DNA of 64,000 nt from Spirochaetales bacterium Spiro_09 (GCA_001604385.1 LVBK01000004.1:1-64000), one strand, 5' to 3'. Positions 39,401 to 49,459 are shown, numbered from the stretch's first letter. Notes: generated by a model from the letters alone, not told the origin. A program made the numbers and translations.

Positions 39401-39957
39401 TCACCTTCCTCCCTGCCTGATTCGGTCAGAATGCCGCTCACTCCCCCCGAAAAAGCAAACCTGCCGGAAAGGGTATCAGCAAAAAAACCGCTACCACGAA
39501 TAATTGACCCTTCATCAGTCCGAACTTCAACCATGCCTTCGCGTGATGCACTCAAATGATGCAGTCTCCTGTTCCAGCGAATATCGGGAGCAACGATATC
39601 GAGACCATCATCAAAAAGGGAAAAGACCAGCGGACCGCCCAGGTAATACAATTCATCCTTGTCGTTGATCAACATATAGCCAGCCTTTCCCTCAGAGTCT
39701 ATTTCCCCGCTGTTTTTTTTGTACTGTGCAAATAAAAGATTTTCGCCAGCCCACAGGCTGTCACCATCATAAAGTTCCAGAAGGCCCGCCCTGATTTCGA
39801 CGCTCAACTTCATGTCTTCATACCGGAACACTGACGCATTGGTCAGCACAAGGCCCGGCAAGGGTGTTTCCTGGACCGGGTCCGCACCATAACTGAAGGA
39901 ACAACACGTCAACAGAGAAAGAGTAACAGACAATGACAAAAGCACGGACAGGCGCAT
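39397..39957 (-). CDS. lptC: LptC-like lipoprotein
   Basis: Lipobox SLLTC; position upstream of lptA/lptB; beta-rich sequence. Confidence 0.65.
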   Translation of the reverse strand: MRLSVLLSLSVTLSLLTCCSFSYGADPVQETPLPGLVLTNASVFRYEDMKLSVEIRAGLLELYDGDSLWAGENLLFAQYKKNSGEIDSEGKAGYMLINDKDELYYLGGPLVFSLFDDGLDIVAPDIRWNRRLHHLSASREGMVEVRTDEGSIIRGSGFFADTLSGRFAFSGGVSGILTESGREEGE

Positions 39958-40071
39958 ACGGCTACTATATCCGCATTCATCGGCTTCGTCAAAACAGGAG
40001 CCTGTCATTGACACCAGATTCGCAAGGTTTTAGACTTGAATGTGTATCTACCGGGGTGAACAGGAGTGTCT

Positions 40072-40887
40072 ATGGCAGATTTTTTAAGTGATGCCGACTT
40101 TGATCAATACAGAAAGCTGATTTATGATGAAAGCGGAATCACTTTTTCGGCAACGAACCGGGCAATCCTGGAAAGCAGACTGAAAGAACGGCTTCGAGAA
40201 AAAAGTATTAACCATGTCAGTGAATATTTCTCCATGTTATTGAAAGACAAGGAAGAACTGAAACTGATGCTGGATTCGGTGACGACAAATTTGACGCGAT
40301 TCTTCAGAAATCAGCCGCATTTTGACGCGCTCATCAATTTTGTGATACCCGAAGTTCTCAAACTAAAAAAGGCCCGGGGTGAAACAAAGATAAAGGTATG
40401 GAGCGCCGGTTGTTCCACGGGTGAAGAGCCCTATACGTTGGCCATGATATTCAGGGACAAACTTCCCGCTCCCTATACCGCCGAAATTGTCGCTTCCGAC
40501 ATTTCCCTCAAATCGCTTATGGTAGGAAAATCGGGCTTTTATCCAGATACCCGTATAGTCGGCATACCCGATCCCTATTTGACGCGCTTTTTTGACCGCC
40601 AGAACAATGGATATCAGGCGAAACCCGATCTGATGAGCATGATCCGCTTTGATTATCATAATCTGAAGCACGATTCGGGACAAAGAGGCTTTGACATACT
40701 GTTTTGCAGAAATGTACTGATATATTTTGATGAAGCGGCGCAAAAAGCAGTCATTGACCGTTTTTGGGAAGCCATGTCGCCAAAATCGTATCTTTTTATT
40801 GGGCATTCGGAGTCGCTTTTTGGCATGAAAACCGGATTCGAGTTTCTCAAGACAGATTGGGCTTGCCTTTATCAAAAAAACACCTGA
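40072..40887 (+). CDS. cheR: Chemotaxis protein methyltransferase CheR
   Basis: TRFFRNQPHFDAL, VWSAGCSTGEEPYTLAMIF, FDILFCRNVLIYFDEAAQ. Confidence 0.96.
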   Translation: MADFLSDADFDQYRKLIYDESGITFSATNRAILESRLKERLREKSINHVSEYFSMLLKDKEELKLMLDSVTTNLTRFFRNQPHFDALINFVIPEVLKLKKARGETKIKVWSAGCSTGEEPYTLAMIFRDKLPAPYTAEIVASDISLKSLMVGKSGFYPDTRIVGIPDPYLTRFFDRQNNGYQAKPDLMSMIRFDYHNLKHDSGQRGFDILFCRNVLIYFDEAAQKAVIDRFWEAMSPKSYLFIGHSESLFGMKTGFEFLKTDWACLYQKNT

Positions 40888-40899
40888 GGATGTACTTAC

Positions 40900-42123
40900 A
40901 TGGCTGACATATCTGTGTTGATTGTTGATGACTCCGCCCTGATGCGAAGTCTTATCGGAAAAATTATCGAGGCAACCCCGGGCTTGCGCATTGCGGATAA
41001 GGCAATGAACGGAAAATTCGCCCTGCAAAAAATCGCCCGCGCCCAGCCGGATATTATTGTTCTTGACATTGAAATGCCCGAAATGAACGGTCTTGATTTT
41101 TTACGCGAACGGAAAGTTCTGGGAATCGATATCCCGGTTATTATCCTTTCCAGTATCGCAAAGGAAGGCGCCAGGGTCACCATGGAATGTCTTGAACTGG
41201 GCGCAAGCGACTTTGTCACCAAACCGTCCGGTTCCGAGTCGGCAAACCTGCATACCGTTGCCGAACAACTTGTCGATCTTTTAACCGGCTACGGCAGCCA
41301 ATACCAAATGAAAAAACTGGCGGGTCATGCCAGACCATTGCCGCTGGACAAATTACGCGCGTATGACATGCGCCTCAGCGACTCCGAGACAGCCCATGAC
41401 GAGCATACCGTCCAGGTACCTTCCGCAACAATCAATGCGCTGACCTCACGGCAAGCCCCGGCTGCGCAACCGGTCACCCCCACTGCTGCACTCGCGGGTC
41501 GAACAAAGGTTCCCCCGCCCGTTCAAACCCGTAAACCCGGCACTATTCACATTATCGCCATCGGTATTTCCACCGGCGGACCGAATGCCCTCAGAGAGGT
41601 ATTCGCCCGTCTTGATCCGGATCTGCCACAACCAATAGTTGTCGTACAACACATGCCCCCCGGTTTTACCGAGGAATTTGCCAACAGTCTGAACAGAATT
41701 TGTCCCCTTGAAGTCAAAGAAGCCCGCGAAGGCGATATAGTCAAGCCTGGCCGCGTACTCATCGCACCGGGAGACAAGCATATCGAGATTGAGAGGAAAC
41801 CGCTTGCGACCATTGTCCACCTCAGCGATGCCCCTCCGCAAAACGGTCACCGCCCCTCTGCCGATGTGCTGTTTAAATCCGTACGACGCGAGTATCAAAA
41901 CCAGGCGCTCGGCATCATTATGACCGGCATGGGTAAGGACGGGGCAGCACAAATTACCGAACTGTATCGGGATGGTTCCCGAACCATCGGACAGGATGAA
42001 AAATCAAGCATTGTATACGGAATGCCCCGTGTCGCGTGGGAAATGGGCGGAGTAATGGAACAGGTTTCCCTACAGGATATGGCAAGCGTCATTAACCGGT
42101 ATGGAAAAGAGTTCGCTCCCTGA
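40900..42123 (+). CDS. cheB: Protein-glutamate methylesterase CheB
   Basis: Receiver VLIVDDSALMRSLI; catalytic AIGISTGGPNALREV, VQHMPPGFTEEFA, IIMTGMGKDGA. Confidence 0.97.
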   Translation: MADISVLIVDDSALMRSLIGKIIEATPGLRIADKAMNGKFALQKIARAQPDIIVLDIEMPEMNGLDFLRERKVLGIDIPVIILSSIAKEGARVTMECLELGASDFVTKPSGSESANLHTVAEQLVDLLTGYGSQYQMKKLAGHARPLPLDKLRAYDMRLSDSETAHDEHTVQVPSATINALTSRQAPAAQPVTPTAALAGRTKVPPPVQTRKPGTIHIIAIGISTGGPNALREVFARLDPDLPQPIVVVQHMPPGFTEEFANSLNRICPLEVKEAREGDIVKPGRVLIAPGDKHIEIERKPLATIVHLSDAPPQNGHRPSADVLFKSVRREYQNQALGIIMTGMGKDGAAQITELYRDGSRTIGQDEKSSIVYGMPRVAWEMGGVMEQVSLQDMASVINRYGKEFAP

Positions 42124-42130
42124 TTATCGC

Positions 42131-42622
42131 TTATTTGGTATCCTTTCCGTATTCAGTATCGGGGTCATACCCTTCAGTCGCGAAGGCAGTGGTATCAAAC
42201 GATTCTTCATCGACAATTGCACCCTCGATAATACCAGTAATTTCAGGCAGGGCTTGCGGAATACGCTTGGCCAGGCCAAACACGACAAGAGCGGTTAACA
42301 CAAGAAAGAGCAGGGAAAGGCCAACCTGGGCGCCTTCTCCCGAACCGGGAAGCAGGCCGGGAACCATGATAAATACCGCCGCTGCAACTGCAACGGGAAT
42401 ACCAATAGACACCAGGGCCTGGACAAGCTGGTTTTTCATTGCCGCACCGATACGCACTTCGGTACCAACCTTAATGTCAAAGCCGTTCGGATTTGATACC
42501 TCGAACAAGTGACCATTATCCTTGCACTCGTCATTAGAGCACCCTACACACACATCGATATCAACGGGTAAAACAGATATAACATCACCAACAATTTCGA
42601 CCACACGAGCTTTTTCCTGCAT
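42131..42622 (-). CDS. RseC/MucC family protein
   Basis: MQEKARVVEIVGDVISVLP...CVGCSNDECK, KVGTEVRIGA, two TM segments. Confidence 0.75.
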   Translation of the reverse strand: MQEKARVVEIVGDVISVLPVDIDVCVGCSNDECKDNGHLFEVSNPNGFDIKVGTEVRIGAAMKNQLVQALVSIGIPVAVAAAVFIMVPGLLPGSGEGAQVGLSLLFLVLTALVVFGLAKRIPQALPEITGIIEGAIVDEESFDTTAFATEGYDPDTEYGKDTK

Positions 42623-42702
42623 ACCACCCTCCTTGCCTCTGTCATATTATCAAACTATTCAAAACATACTACAAACCGTCATGTTCTCCAACAATACACC
42701 CT

Positions 42703-43515
42703 TTACGTCCTGACAGATTCCGGAGGGTCTCCACAGTCATGACGAAACCGGGTAATTGCCACAGCCCGTCCATCATCTCCCAGCTCGATACACACTCCCT
42801 GAAGTTCGCAACGAGACCAGGCATCACGTGACCAGTCAGGAACACAGCTCATATATTCACGTATTCTGGAGCGAATTTCACATCCACCGACAGAATCAAT
42901 ACTTCCCGTGCGTCCTGCATCCGTTATGACGGCACACTTACCGAGAAGAACAGTCTCGTCTGCGGTCTGAACCCGTGAATGAGATCCAATTACTGCGGAA
43001 ACATGAGGTGCGGCATGATGAAAAAAAGCAAGCTTTTCGGCCGATGCCCCGGAATGAAAGTCGACCACTATATACGGGGTTTCCCGACTCAATCGCTCGG
43101 CAAGCAGGGGCATCAGGGTAAACGGATTATCTCCGTGAACCCTTGAAAAACCGACGCGGCCAATCAGAGATACAACCGCCACACGATGCGACCCAACCTG
43201 TATCATTTTCCAGCCTCGTCCCGGACATTCTGGAGGATAATTTGCCGGCCTGAGAACATAGGGAACTGAATCCAGGGATTCGACAAGATCCTTCTTGAAA
43301 AGAATCGAGTCCCCGCCCGTAATCACATCTATTCCCATTTTTTTCAGGTATCCGGCATGTTGACGTCCAAGACCTGCACAACCAGTGGCGCCGTCGGCAT
43401 TTGCAATAACAATGTCCGGTTTTTCACGCTTTTTCAGGGATGCAAGCCCGGTTTTAACCGACCATATGCCGGCCTTGCCGACAATTTCGGAGATGTACAA
43501 TATTTTCAGTCCCAA
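42703..43515 (-). CDS. YmdB-family metallophosphoesterase homologue with altered active-site motifs
   Basis: VPYVLRPANYP, YIVVDFHSGASAEKLAFF, VIGSHSRVQTADETVL, AVITDAGRTG; canonical GDxVG and GNH motifs are SEIVG and GDS. Confidence 0.82.
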   Translation of the reverse strand: MGLKILYISEIVGKAGIWSVKTGLASLKKREKPDIVIANADGATGCAGLGRQHAGYLKKMGIDVITGGDSILFKKDLVESLDSVPYVLRPANYPPECPGRGWKMIQVGSHRVAVVSLIGRVGFSRVHGDNPFTLMPLLAERLSRETPYIVVDFHSGASAEKLAFFHHAAPHVSAVIGSHSRVQTADETVLLGKCAVITDAGRTGSIDSVGGCEIRSRIREYMSCVPDWSRDAWSRCELQGVCIELGDDGRAVAITRFRHDCGDPPESVRT

Positions 43516-43558
43516 AAAAAACCCCTTGACGGTATCTGGTGCGCGATCTCGATGCTAT

Positions 43559-44083
43559 TCAGTCAGGATAACCACGCGCAATAAGTATTTCCGCGCAGGT
43601 ATCCCGTTGTTTCATGAGTCCCAGTTCTTCATACGTATCTCTCAGATTATACAGGGCATCGTCGAAATCCGGAATCAGGGTGATTGCCTTTTCGAATGAC
43701 GAACGCGATTCTTCATACCGTCCCTGGGCAAAAAGCAGTACTCCATAGTTATTCCAGACCCGACCATTACCGGGATGCAAATCGAGGGCAGATCGGTACG
43801 CCGCTTCCGAAAGGGCATCCTCGCCCAATTCATGCAAAACGACGCCGAGCGTGTCTACTATATCCACATCCGAAGGGTTGAACGAACGGGCCCGATCCAG
43901 AGCCTCCCGCGATTCCCGGCGCATTCCCAGCGCACGATAACTGAGGGCCAAATTGAAAAGGAGCGTGCTATTGTCCGGTTCCAGCATCAACCCCTTTCGA
44001 AGGCAGGCAATCGCCTCGCGATGCGCGCCACTGGCGGCCAGAGATACGGCACTGTCATTCAGATACGAAGCTGTCTCTTTCAT
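43559..44083 (-). CDS. Tetratricopeptide repeat protein
   Basis: Repeated TPR signatures (AIACLRKGLMLEPDNSTLLFNLALSYRALG, AYRSALDLHPGNGRVWNNYGVLLFAQGRYEES). Confidence 0.85.
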   Translation of the reverse strand: MKETASYLNDSAVSLAASGAHREAIACLRKGLMLEPDNSTLLFNLALSYRALGMRRESREALDRARSFNPSDVDIVDTLGVVLHELGEDALSEAAYRSALDLHPGNGRVWNNYGVLLFAQGRYEESRSSFEKAITLIPDFDDALYNLRDTYEELGLMKQRDTCAEILIARGYPD

Positions 44084-44154
44084 GTCGCGATACCTCCCTC
44101 TGTACGTGTGTTTTCCATCATGGAGATTATTGCAAGGATGTCATGCCAACACCG

Positions 44155-44733
44155 TCAGATATGGTGCTCCGGCGGCAATCCTTCAATACCGGCTATCTGA
44201 TCGCGCAATACCGCCGCGCGCTCGTAATCCTCACGCTCTACCGCGGTAGAAAGCTCGCGGTGCAGCCAGGCGGTAAAACCGTCAGCTCCATCGGAAGATC
44301 CCTTCAGTTTTGTCTGCTCTACTGATTCGACCGGGACCCCGTTTTTGGCCAGAACGGATTCATCGATCATGATCGGGCAGGACATCCGCGCGGCAATGCA
44401 CAAAATATCCGAGGGACGGGACTCCAGAACAATTTCCCTATCATCCTGTACAAGTATAACCCGACACAGGTATGAACCATACCGAATTCCGTATATTTCG
44501 ACTCGTTCCAGACGTCCATGCAGGGAATCAATAACAGAAAGCAACAATTCATGAACCATTGGCCGGGGAGCCAGTATATGGGTCAATTCAACCAGTATCA
44601 GTTGTATATCATTTTCACCCACATATACAGGAAGCGCAAGTTCGGAATCAGGAGGACGCACAAATACAGCGTTTCCGGAATCCGATTGACCAAGAGTCCA
44701 TATGTGAGCCTGGGCGAATCGTGCAGTCTTCAT
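44155..44733 (-). CDS. Bifunctional nuclease (BFN/DUF151) domain protein with UVR motif
   Basis: LPVYVGENDIQLILVEL, RPMVHELLLSVIDSLHGRLERVEI, ESRPSDILCIAARMSCPI; C-terminal EDYERAAVLRDQI. Confidence 0.85.
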   Translation of the reverse strand: MKTARFAQAHIWTLGQSDSGNAVFVRPPDSELALPVYVGENDIQLILVELTHILAPRPMVHELLLSVIDSLHGRLERVEIYGIRYGSYLCRVILVQDDREIVLESRPSDILCIAARMSCPIMIDESVLAKNGVPVESVEQTKLKGSSDGADGFTAWLHRELSTAVEREDYERAAVLRDQIAGIEGLPPEHHI

Positions 44734-44785
44734 ACTATAAGCGTACTACAGGATTTCGACGAATACAAAAAAAAACAGCGGTATT

Positions 44786-45826
44786 TTACAAGCCTTCACG
44801 CATCGTGTCAAAAAGACCGGCTAACAGTTCACAGGCTGTACTCTTATGATACCTGCCGCGAAGACTTAACGTTGACGACTCGATGCACTGAATGCCGTAT
44901 TCCCGCGCACGATCAAGGGCTCCCGAAGATTGTACCATTTCAATAACGCGCTCTACAGCCGGCGAGTTGATACCGTCAGTCCGCGCTTGTTCGAACAAGG
45001 AAGACAAAAGGGGCAGATCCCCGGGATGTTTCTCCACATGCATCAGGACTGGAAGACTTTTTTTTCCCTCAACAATATCATCCCCGCGCTTTTTTCCGGG
45101 ATTACCCGTTGCAAGATTACGGACATCATCGATCACCTGAAAACCGACGCCTATTCGGGCGGCAATATCCCCCAAAAAGGAAGCGTCCTGAATGGAAGCT
45201 CCGCCTGCGATCATGCCGGCTTCTGCGGCAAGCCGGGACAGGGTTCCCGTTTTCAGGCTTACCATTGCCTCATATTCGGATCGGGACGGTATGAGGGACG
45301 GATTACGATGCCAGTGAATATCCATAGCCTGGCCAAGGTGCAGTCGACGGAGTTCCCGGGATACCAGGCGATATAAATCCTGCTTGAGCGAATCTGAACA
45401 GGGAAAGGAGTCGATAACCGAAAATGTATGAAAATAAAGCCAGGACGCGCAATTTATGGCCGTGTCCTCGCCGTACAAAAGATGCACAGCCGGCTCACCC
45501 CGGCGTTCTTCCGCATGATCCTCGATATCATCATGAATCAGGCTGGCCGTATGGGGAAATTCAACAAGCGGCGTCAAGCCGATCGCACGCTCACCGCCGC
45601 CAGCCAACTCGCAGGAGAGGACCATGAGAAGAGGTCTCCATCGTTTTCCGCCACGGAGCATGAGCGAGCGACAAGGTTCAAGCAATGTCTTCAGATGTAC
45701 CGAACGGACTGCATCGGGAAGCACCGAAAAAGAGGCTGACATCCAGTTATCGTCCGCTGCAGCAGGAAGAAACGAGGCCAGTACAGCTTCGATCTTTTCA
45801 AGACGACTCGCATACTCTATATTCAT
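44786..45826 (-). CDS. Polyprenyl synthetase family protein
   Basis: GGKRWRPLLMVL, TASLIHDDIEDHAEERRGEPA, GVGFQVIDDVRNL. Confidence 0.9.
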   Translation of the reverse strand: MNIEYASRLEKIEAVLASFLPAAADDNWMSASFSVLPDAVRSVHLKTLLEPCRSLMLRGGKRWRPLLMVLSCELAGGGERAIGLTPLVEFPHTASLIHDDIEDHAEERRGEPAVHLLYGEDTAINCASWLYFHTFSVIDSFPCSDSLKQDLYRLVSRELRRLHLGQAMDIHWHRNPSLIPSRSEYEAMVSLKTGTLSRLAAEAGMIAGGASIQDASFLGDIAARIGVGFQVIDDVRNLATGNPGKKRGDDIVEGKKSLPVLMHVEKHPGDLPLLSSLFEQARTDGINSPAVERVIEMVQSSGALDRAREYGIQCIESSTLSLRGRYHKSTACELLAGLFDTMREGL

Positions 45827-45870
45827 ATCCGTATTGTAACCAATATACATATTCTTTCAAGGGATGACAG

Positions 45871-46467
45871 ATGCCGTCAAGCACGTATGACAAGCCGGAT
45901 TACTGGAGCAAAAAAGCCTTCTCTGAGGGGTATCCTGCCCGTTCAGTATACAAACTGCAGGAAATGGACGACAAATTCGCTTTGATAAAACCTCATTTCC
46001 GGGTATTGGACCTCGGGGCCGCACCCGGGAGCTGGACGACCTTTGTCCTGAGAAAACTGGGAGAAGCGGGCCAGGTTACCGCGATTGACCTCTCGCCCCT
46101 TTCCACCGATGTCAAAGGTAACAACCTCTCGTTCTTCCAGGGAGATCTCTACGCGCCCGCAATACGCGCACAGGCGCTCAAACTTGGACCCTACGATCTG
46201 GTCATTTGCGATGCGGCCCCCGCAACAACGGGAAACAGAACGGTCGATACAGCCCGCTCCAGTGGCCTAGTGGAGTTGGCCATATTCTATGCCGAGCAAA
46301 TGCTCAAAACAGGTGGAAATTTTGTGGTCAAGGTATTCCAGGGCGGCGGCGAACAGGAGCACCTGAAAAAAATGCGTACCATGTTTACCACTGCGCGCGG
46401 TTTCAAGCCGGAAGCTTGCCGTACGGAAAGTTTTGAAACCTACCTGGTGGGGCTCAAGAAAAAATAG
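45871..46467 (+). CDS. rlmE: 23S rRNA (uridine-2'-O)-methyltransferase RlmE/FtsJ
   Basis: SKKAFSEGYPARSVYKLQEMDDKFALI, VLDLGAAPGSWTTFVL, DLVICDAAPATTGNRTVD, FVVKVFQGG. Confidence 0.95.
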   Translation: MPSSTYDKPDYWSKKAFSEGYPARSVYKLQEMDDKFALIKPHFRVLDLGAAPGSWTTFVLRKLGEAGQVTAIDLSPLSTDVKGNNLSFFQGDLYAPAIRAQALKLGPYDLVICDAAPATTGNRTVDTARSSGLVELAIFYAEQMLKTGGNFVVKVFQGGGEQEHLKKMRTMFTTARGFKPEACRTESFETYLVGLKKK

Positions 46468-46536
46468 ATTTTTTCCGAAAAAGTATGCAAGAAGGGGGAC
46501 ACAAAAGCATATCAGCAATGATATACTTGCAAAACC

Positions 46537-47466
46537 ATGATCTCGTACCGACTTTTTGTCCCTGTAATTATTCTTACCCTGCTTGTCTCGTGCGGCATAC
46601 GTACCGCCGACATTTTACATACCGACAGCCTGATTGACGCCAAAAAAGCCTCCATGCAGAATTTTACCGGAGTCGGCGGTTTTTCAGTCGATATGCCAGC
46701 GGAAGTGCCGGGATCCTCCGAAACCGAAGAAATACCCGAACTCTACTACACGGTATACCGGGTCCAGAAAGGAGATATGGTCGGCAAGATAGCCGAACAG
46801 TTCGGCATCAGCCAGGACGCGATAATCAGCATAAACCGCCTGAAAAACACCCGGGGCCTGCAAATTGGCCAACTTTTAAAAATACCATCCATTGACGGTA
46901 TTGTGTACACGGCAAAAAAAGGCGATACACCCGAATCCATAGCCGATCGGTACCGCGTTTCCCTGGAAAAAACGGCCCTGATCAACAATATATCGGATAA
47001 CTCCATAGAAGCAGGAACACTCGTCTTTATTCCAGACGCAAAACTTGACTGGGTGACGTTACAAGAAATAAATGGTGACCTTTTTCGTAAACCTCTGCGC
47101 GGAAGTTACTATATTTCTTCCCGCTACGGATGGCGAAATAATCCCTTCAGCGGCAGCCGCACCTTTCATAACGGTATTGACATGGCAACGAACCAGGGAG
47201 TTCCTGTCTATGCAGCCCTGGACGGCAGGGTCAGCGCAACGGGCTTCGATCCGGTATACGGCAACTACATAATCATTTCGCATCATTCAGGCTACCAGAC
47301 CATGTATGCCCATCTTTCCGCTATCCAGACTGCGCGGGGGCGGCAGGTTACCGCATCGACGCGTATCGGGCAGGTCGGCAATACCGGGCAAAGTACCGGG
47401 CCACACCTGCACTTCACCGTGTACAAAAACAGGTCTACCATAAACCCGAGTACGCTGTGGAATTAA
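46537..47466 (+). CDS. LysM + M23 peptidase lipoprotein (NlpD-like)
   Basis: Lipobox TLLVSC; two LysM repeats; HNGIDMATNQGVPVYAALDGRV, GNTGQSTGPHLHFTVY. Confidence 0.93.
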   Translation: MISYRLFVPVIILTLLVSCGIRTADILHTDSLIDAKKASMQNFTGVGGFSVDMPAEVPGSSETEEIPELYYTVYRVQKGDMVGKIAEQFGISQDAIISINRLKNTRGLQIGQLLKIPSIDGIVYTAKKGDTPESIADRYRVSLEKTALINNISDNSIEAGTLVFIPDAKLDWVTLQEINGDLFRKPLRGSYYISSRYGWRNNPFSGSRTFHNGIDMATNQGVPVYAALDGRVSATGFDPVYGNYIIISHHSGYQTMYAHLSAIQTARGRQVTASTRIGQVGNTGQSTGPHLHFTVYKNRSTINPSTLWN

Positions 47467-47481
47467 CTGGACGAATGCCGG

Positions 47482-47964
47482 TTAACCGTGCTGCAAGCCG
47501 AATTTTTTTATAAAAAAGTCAATATTCGTTCCGACAAACACCCCGCACCAGGCAGTTACCGCGACACCGCACACAATGAAAAAAGGCAGCGAAAAAGACG
47601 ATCCAAAGTTATGACCTGACCATTCACCCATGAAGGTGAAGGGAATGAACGCAAATCCAAGCACCAGTGCAAGGCCGGACACAATCCAGCGTAGCATCGA
47701 AACAGGCCGTTCGTACTGATCCAGATTCACATGAGTCAGGCCTGAGGCCACAATGCGGTCAAGAACAGCCTGTACGGACGGATCGCTCGCTCCTCCGGAC
47801 ACCGGCTGATAGGGCATGGAACAGAATCGTTCGGCAATGGTCATGCGTCGAACTGCGGTCCGACAACCCGAGCACAGCAAAAGATGCGCGGTCACGCCCA
47901 GTGGCACCCGCTGATTTTTATCAAGAGAACAATACCGCTCCATGGCACGATTGCAATTCATCAT
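47482..47964 (-). CDS. Putative zinc-finger anti-sigma factor
   Basis: HLLLCSGC motif; two TM segments; immediately downstream of ECF sigma gene. Confidence 0.75.
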   Translation of the reverse strand: MMNCNRAMERYCSLDKNQRVPLGVTAHLLLCSGCRTAVRRMTIAERFCSMPYQPVSGGASDPSVQAVLDRIVASGLTHVNLDQYERPVSMLRWIVSGLALVLGFAFIPFTFMGEWSGHNFGSSFSLPFFIVCGVAVTAWCGVFVGTNIDFFIKKFGLQHG

Positions 47965-48527
47965 CACTCTCCTTCCATCAAATGCTCACGCAACATCTTT
48001 TTTGCCCGAAACACATGAGACTTGATGGTATTCACCGGAAACCCGGTGACCTCGCTGATATCCGCGTACGGCATATCATAAAAAAAATACATATCAACAC
48101 AGGCACGGTATTTTTCGGGAAGCGTATCCAGGGCTTGCAAAATCGCTTCGCGTGAACACCGCAACAAGTGTTCCTCTTCAGGTCCAACCGAGGGATCGAT
48201 AACCTCAAAGTCTTCTGCAAGAGAGGTATACTCCCGGCGGCGTTTTACCGAATTGATCGCTGTATTGTAGGCTATGCGCATCAGCCAGGTAGAAAACGCC
48301 GAGTCCCCGCGAAAACCCGGCAGGGAGGTATAGACTTTGACCAGAACGTCCTGGATAAAGTCCTCCGCATCGTCAGGATTCCGAAAAAAACTGTACCCGA
48401 GAGAGAATAGCCGTTTGTGGTATTTGCCCGCAAGGAGACTGAATGCACTCGCGTCTCCCGACAGGGAACGGCGACACAGGGCACTGTCTTCCGCGGCCGA
48501 AGTGGCGCGCTGCTTATCCGTCAACAT
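47964..48527 (-). CDS. RNA polymerase ECF-type sigma factor
   Basis: Sigma70 r2 YSFFRNPDDAEDFIQDVLVKVYTSLPGFRGDSAFSTWLMRIAYNTAINSVKRRR; r4 LPEKYRACVDMYFFYDMPYADISEVTGFPVNTIKSHVFRAKKMLRE. Confidence 0.95.
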   Translation of the reverse strand: MLTDKQRATSAAEDSALCRRSLSGDASAFSLLAGKYHKRLFSLGYSFFRNPDDAEDFIQDVLVKVYTSLPGFRGDSAFSTWLMRIAYNTAINSVKRRREYTSLAEDFEVIDPSVGPEEEHLLRCSREAILQALDTLPEKYRACVDMYFFYDMPYADISEVTGFPVNTIKSHVFRAKKMLREHLMEGE

Positions 48528-48885
48528 CGTTGCGTTTTCTGTCTGTTCGGCGACTGACAAAATAGAATGCTATCAGACTGCCGCCAAGAGCAAAGGGAAT
48601 AAGACCTCCAAGAAGGGTATAGGTCAAACCCTCTATAAACAGAAAAAGCAACGAAAGAACAAGGCCGGTTCCTGTCAACAGAAATCCGGTCAGTATGGAA
48701 AACAAATGCACATCGAATTCGGGTTTCTTGTACAAACCGGCTTCTATTTGACGCACAATTTGACGATGACGCCACAATAAATAAAAGAAAATGACCACTG
48801 CACCCATCACAATTCCGACAAGCGGAATTACCGCTATCAACACCTGTGCAGCGGGCACTGCAGTTGCAGTCCCGGGTCCGAACAT
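48514..48885 (-). CDS. Hypothetical membrane protein (first gene of sigma/anti-sigma operon)
   Basis: Three to four predicted TM segments; overlaps sigma gene start. Confidence 0.6.
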   Translation of the reverse strand: MFGPGTATAVPAAQVLIAVIPLVGIVMGAVVIFFYLLWRHRQIVRQIEAGLYKKPEFDVHLFSILTGFLLTGTGLVLSLLFLFIEGLTYTLLGGLIPFALGGSLIAFYFVSRRTDRKRNDVDG

Positions 48886-48973
48886 ATAAAACCTCCTGCA
48901 CCCTTTTTGACAAAAAGATCGTCAAAGGGTTGCACAATTTACCGTCAAGGCAAAAATCACTGTAGGGCGTGTA

Positions 48974-49459
48974 TCAATCCAGTACGAGATACTCCGAGAA
49001 CCAGATAGACGGCACGCTTCCCAACACAAGCTGTTCGTTAATGCGCTCGAGAAGCGCAGCCTTTACCGCCGATTCGCCCATCGCAGAGAGCTCGGCCAGT
49101 GTATGAGAACGGAACCAGTCAAGAATGAGGGCACGGATTGACCGTGTCTTGCTGACCAATTCCTCCCGGAACGGTATGTCATCCGCCGGATAGGGTATCC
49201 AGGGAACAACAACAATGATTACCGGACCCGGATCTGCGGTCGTGGCGCGGAGCGTTCCGATGTCGCCAAACACCGCGTTATCAAGCTCCGGCATCGGCAC
49301 CGTATCTCTCTGTCCGAGCGGCGTTCCCGATCGTCCGGCAGGTGACTTAACACGGCCGGAGGCGAAGGCGTAGAGGGTGCCTGCCGCTATCGCGATCAAA
49401 AGGGCAAGGGCAACTACCATCAACGCCAGAACCAGCGGCTCAATCCGTGTGTGTCGCAT
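48974..49459 (-). CDS. FliL-like membrane protein
   Basis: N-terminal TM; C-terminal SIRALILDWFRSHTLAELSAMGESAVKAALLERINEQLVLGSVPSIWFSEYLVLD resembles FliL family. Confidence 0.6.
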   Translation of the reverse strand: MRHTRIEPLVLALMVVALALLIAIAAGTLYAFASGRVKSPAGRSGTPLGQRDTVPMPELDNAVFGDIGTLRATTADPGPVIIVVVPWIPYPADDIPFREELVSKTRSIRALILDWFRSHTLAELSAMGESAVKAALLERINEQLVLGSVPSIWFSEYLVLD

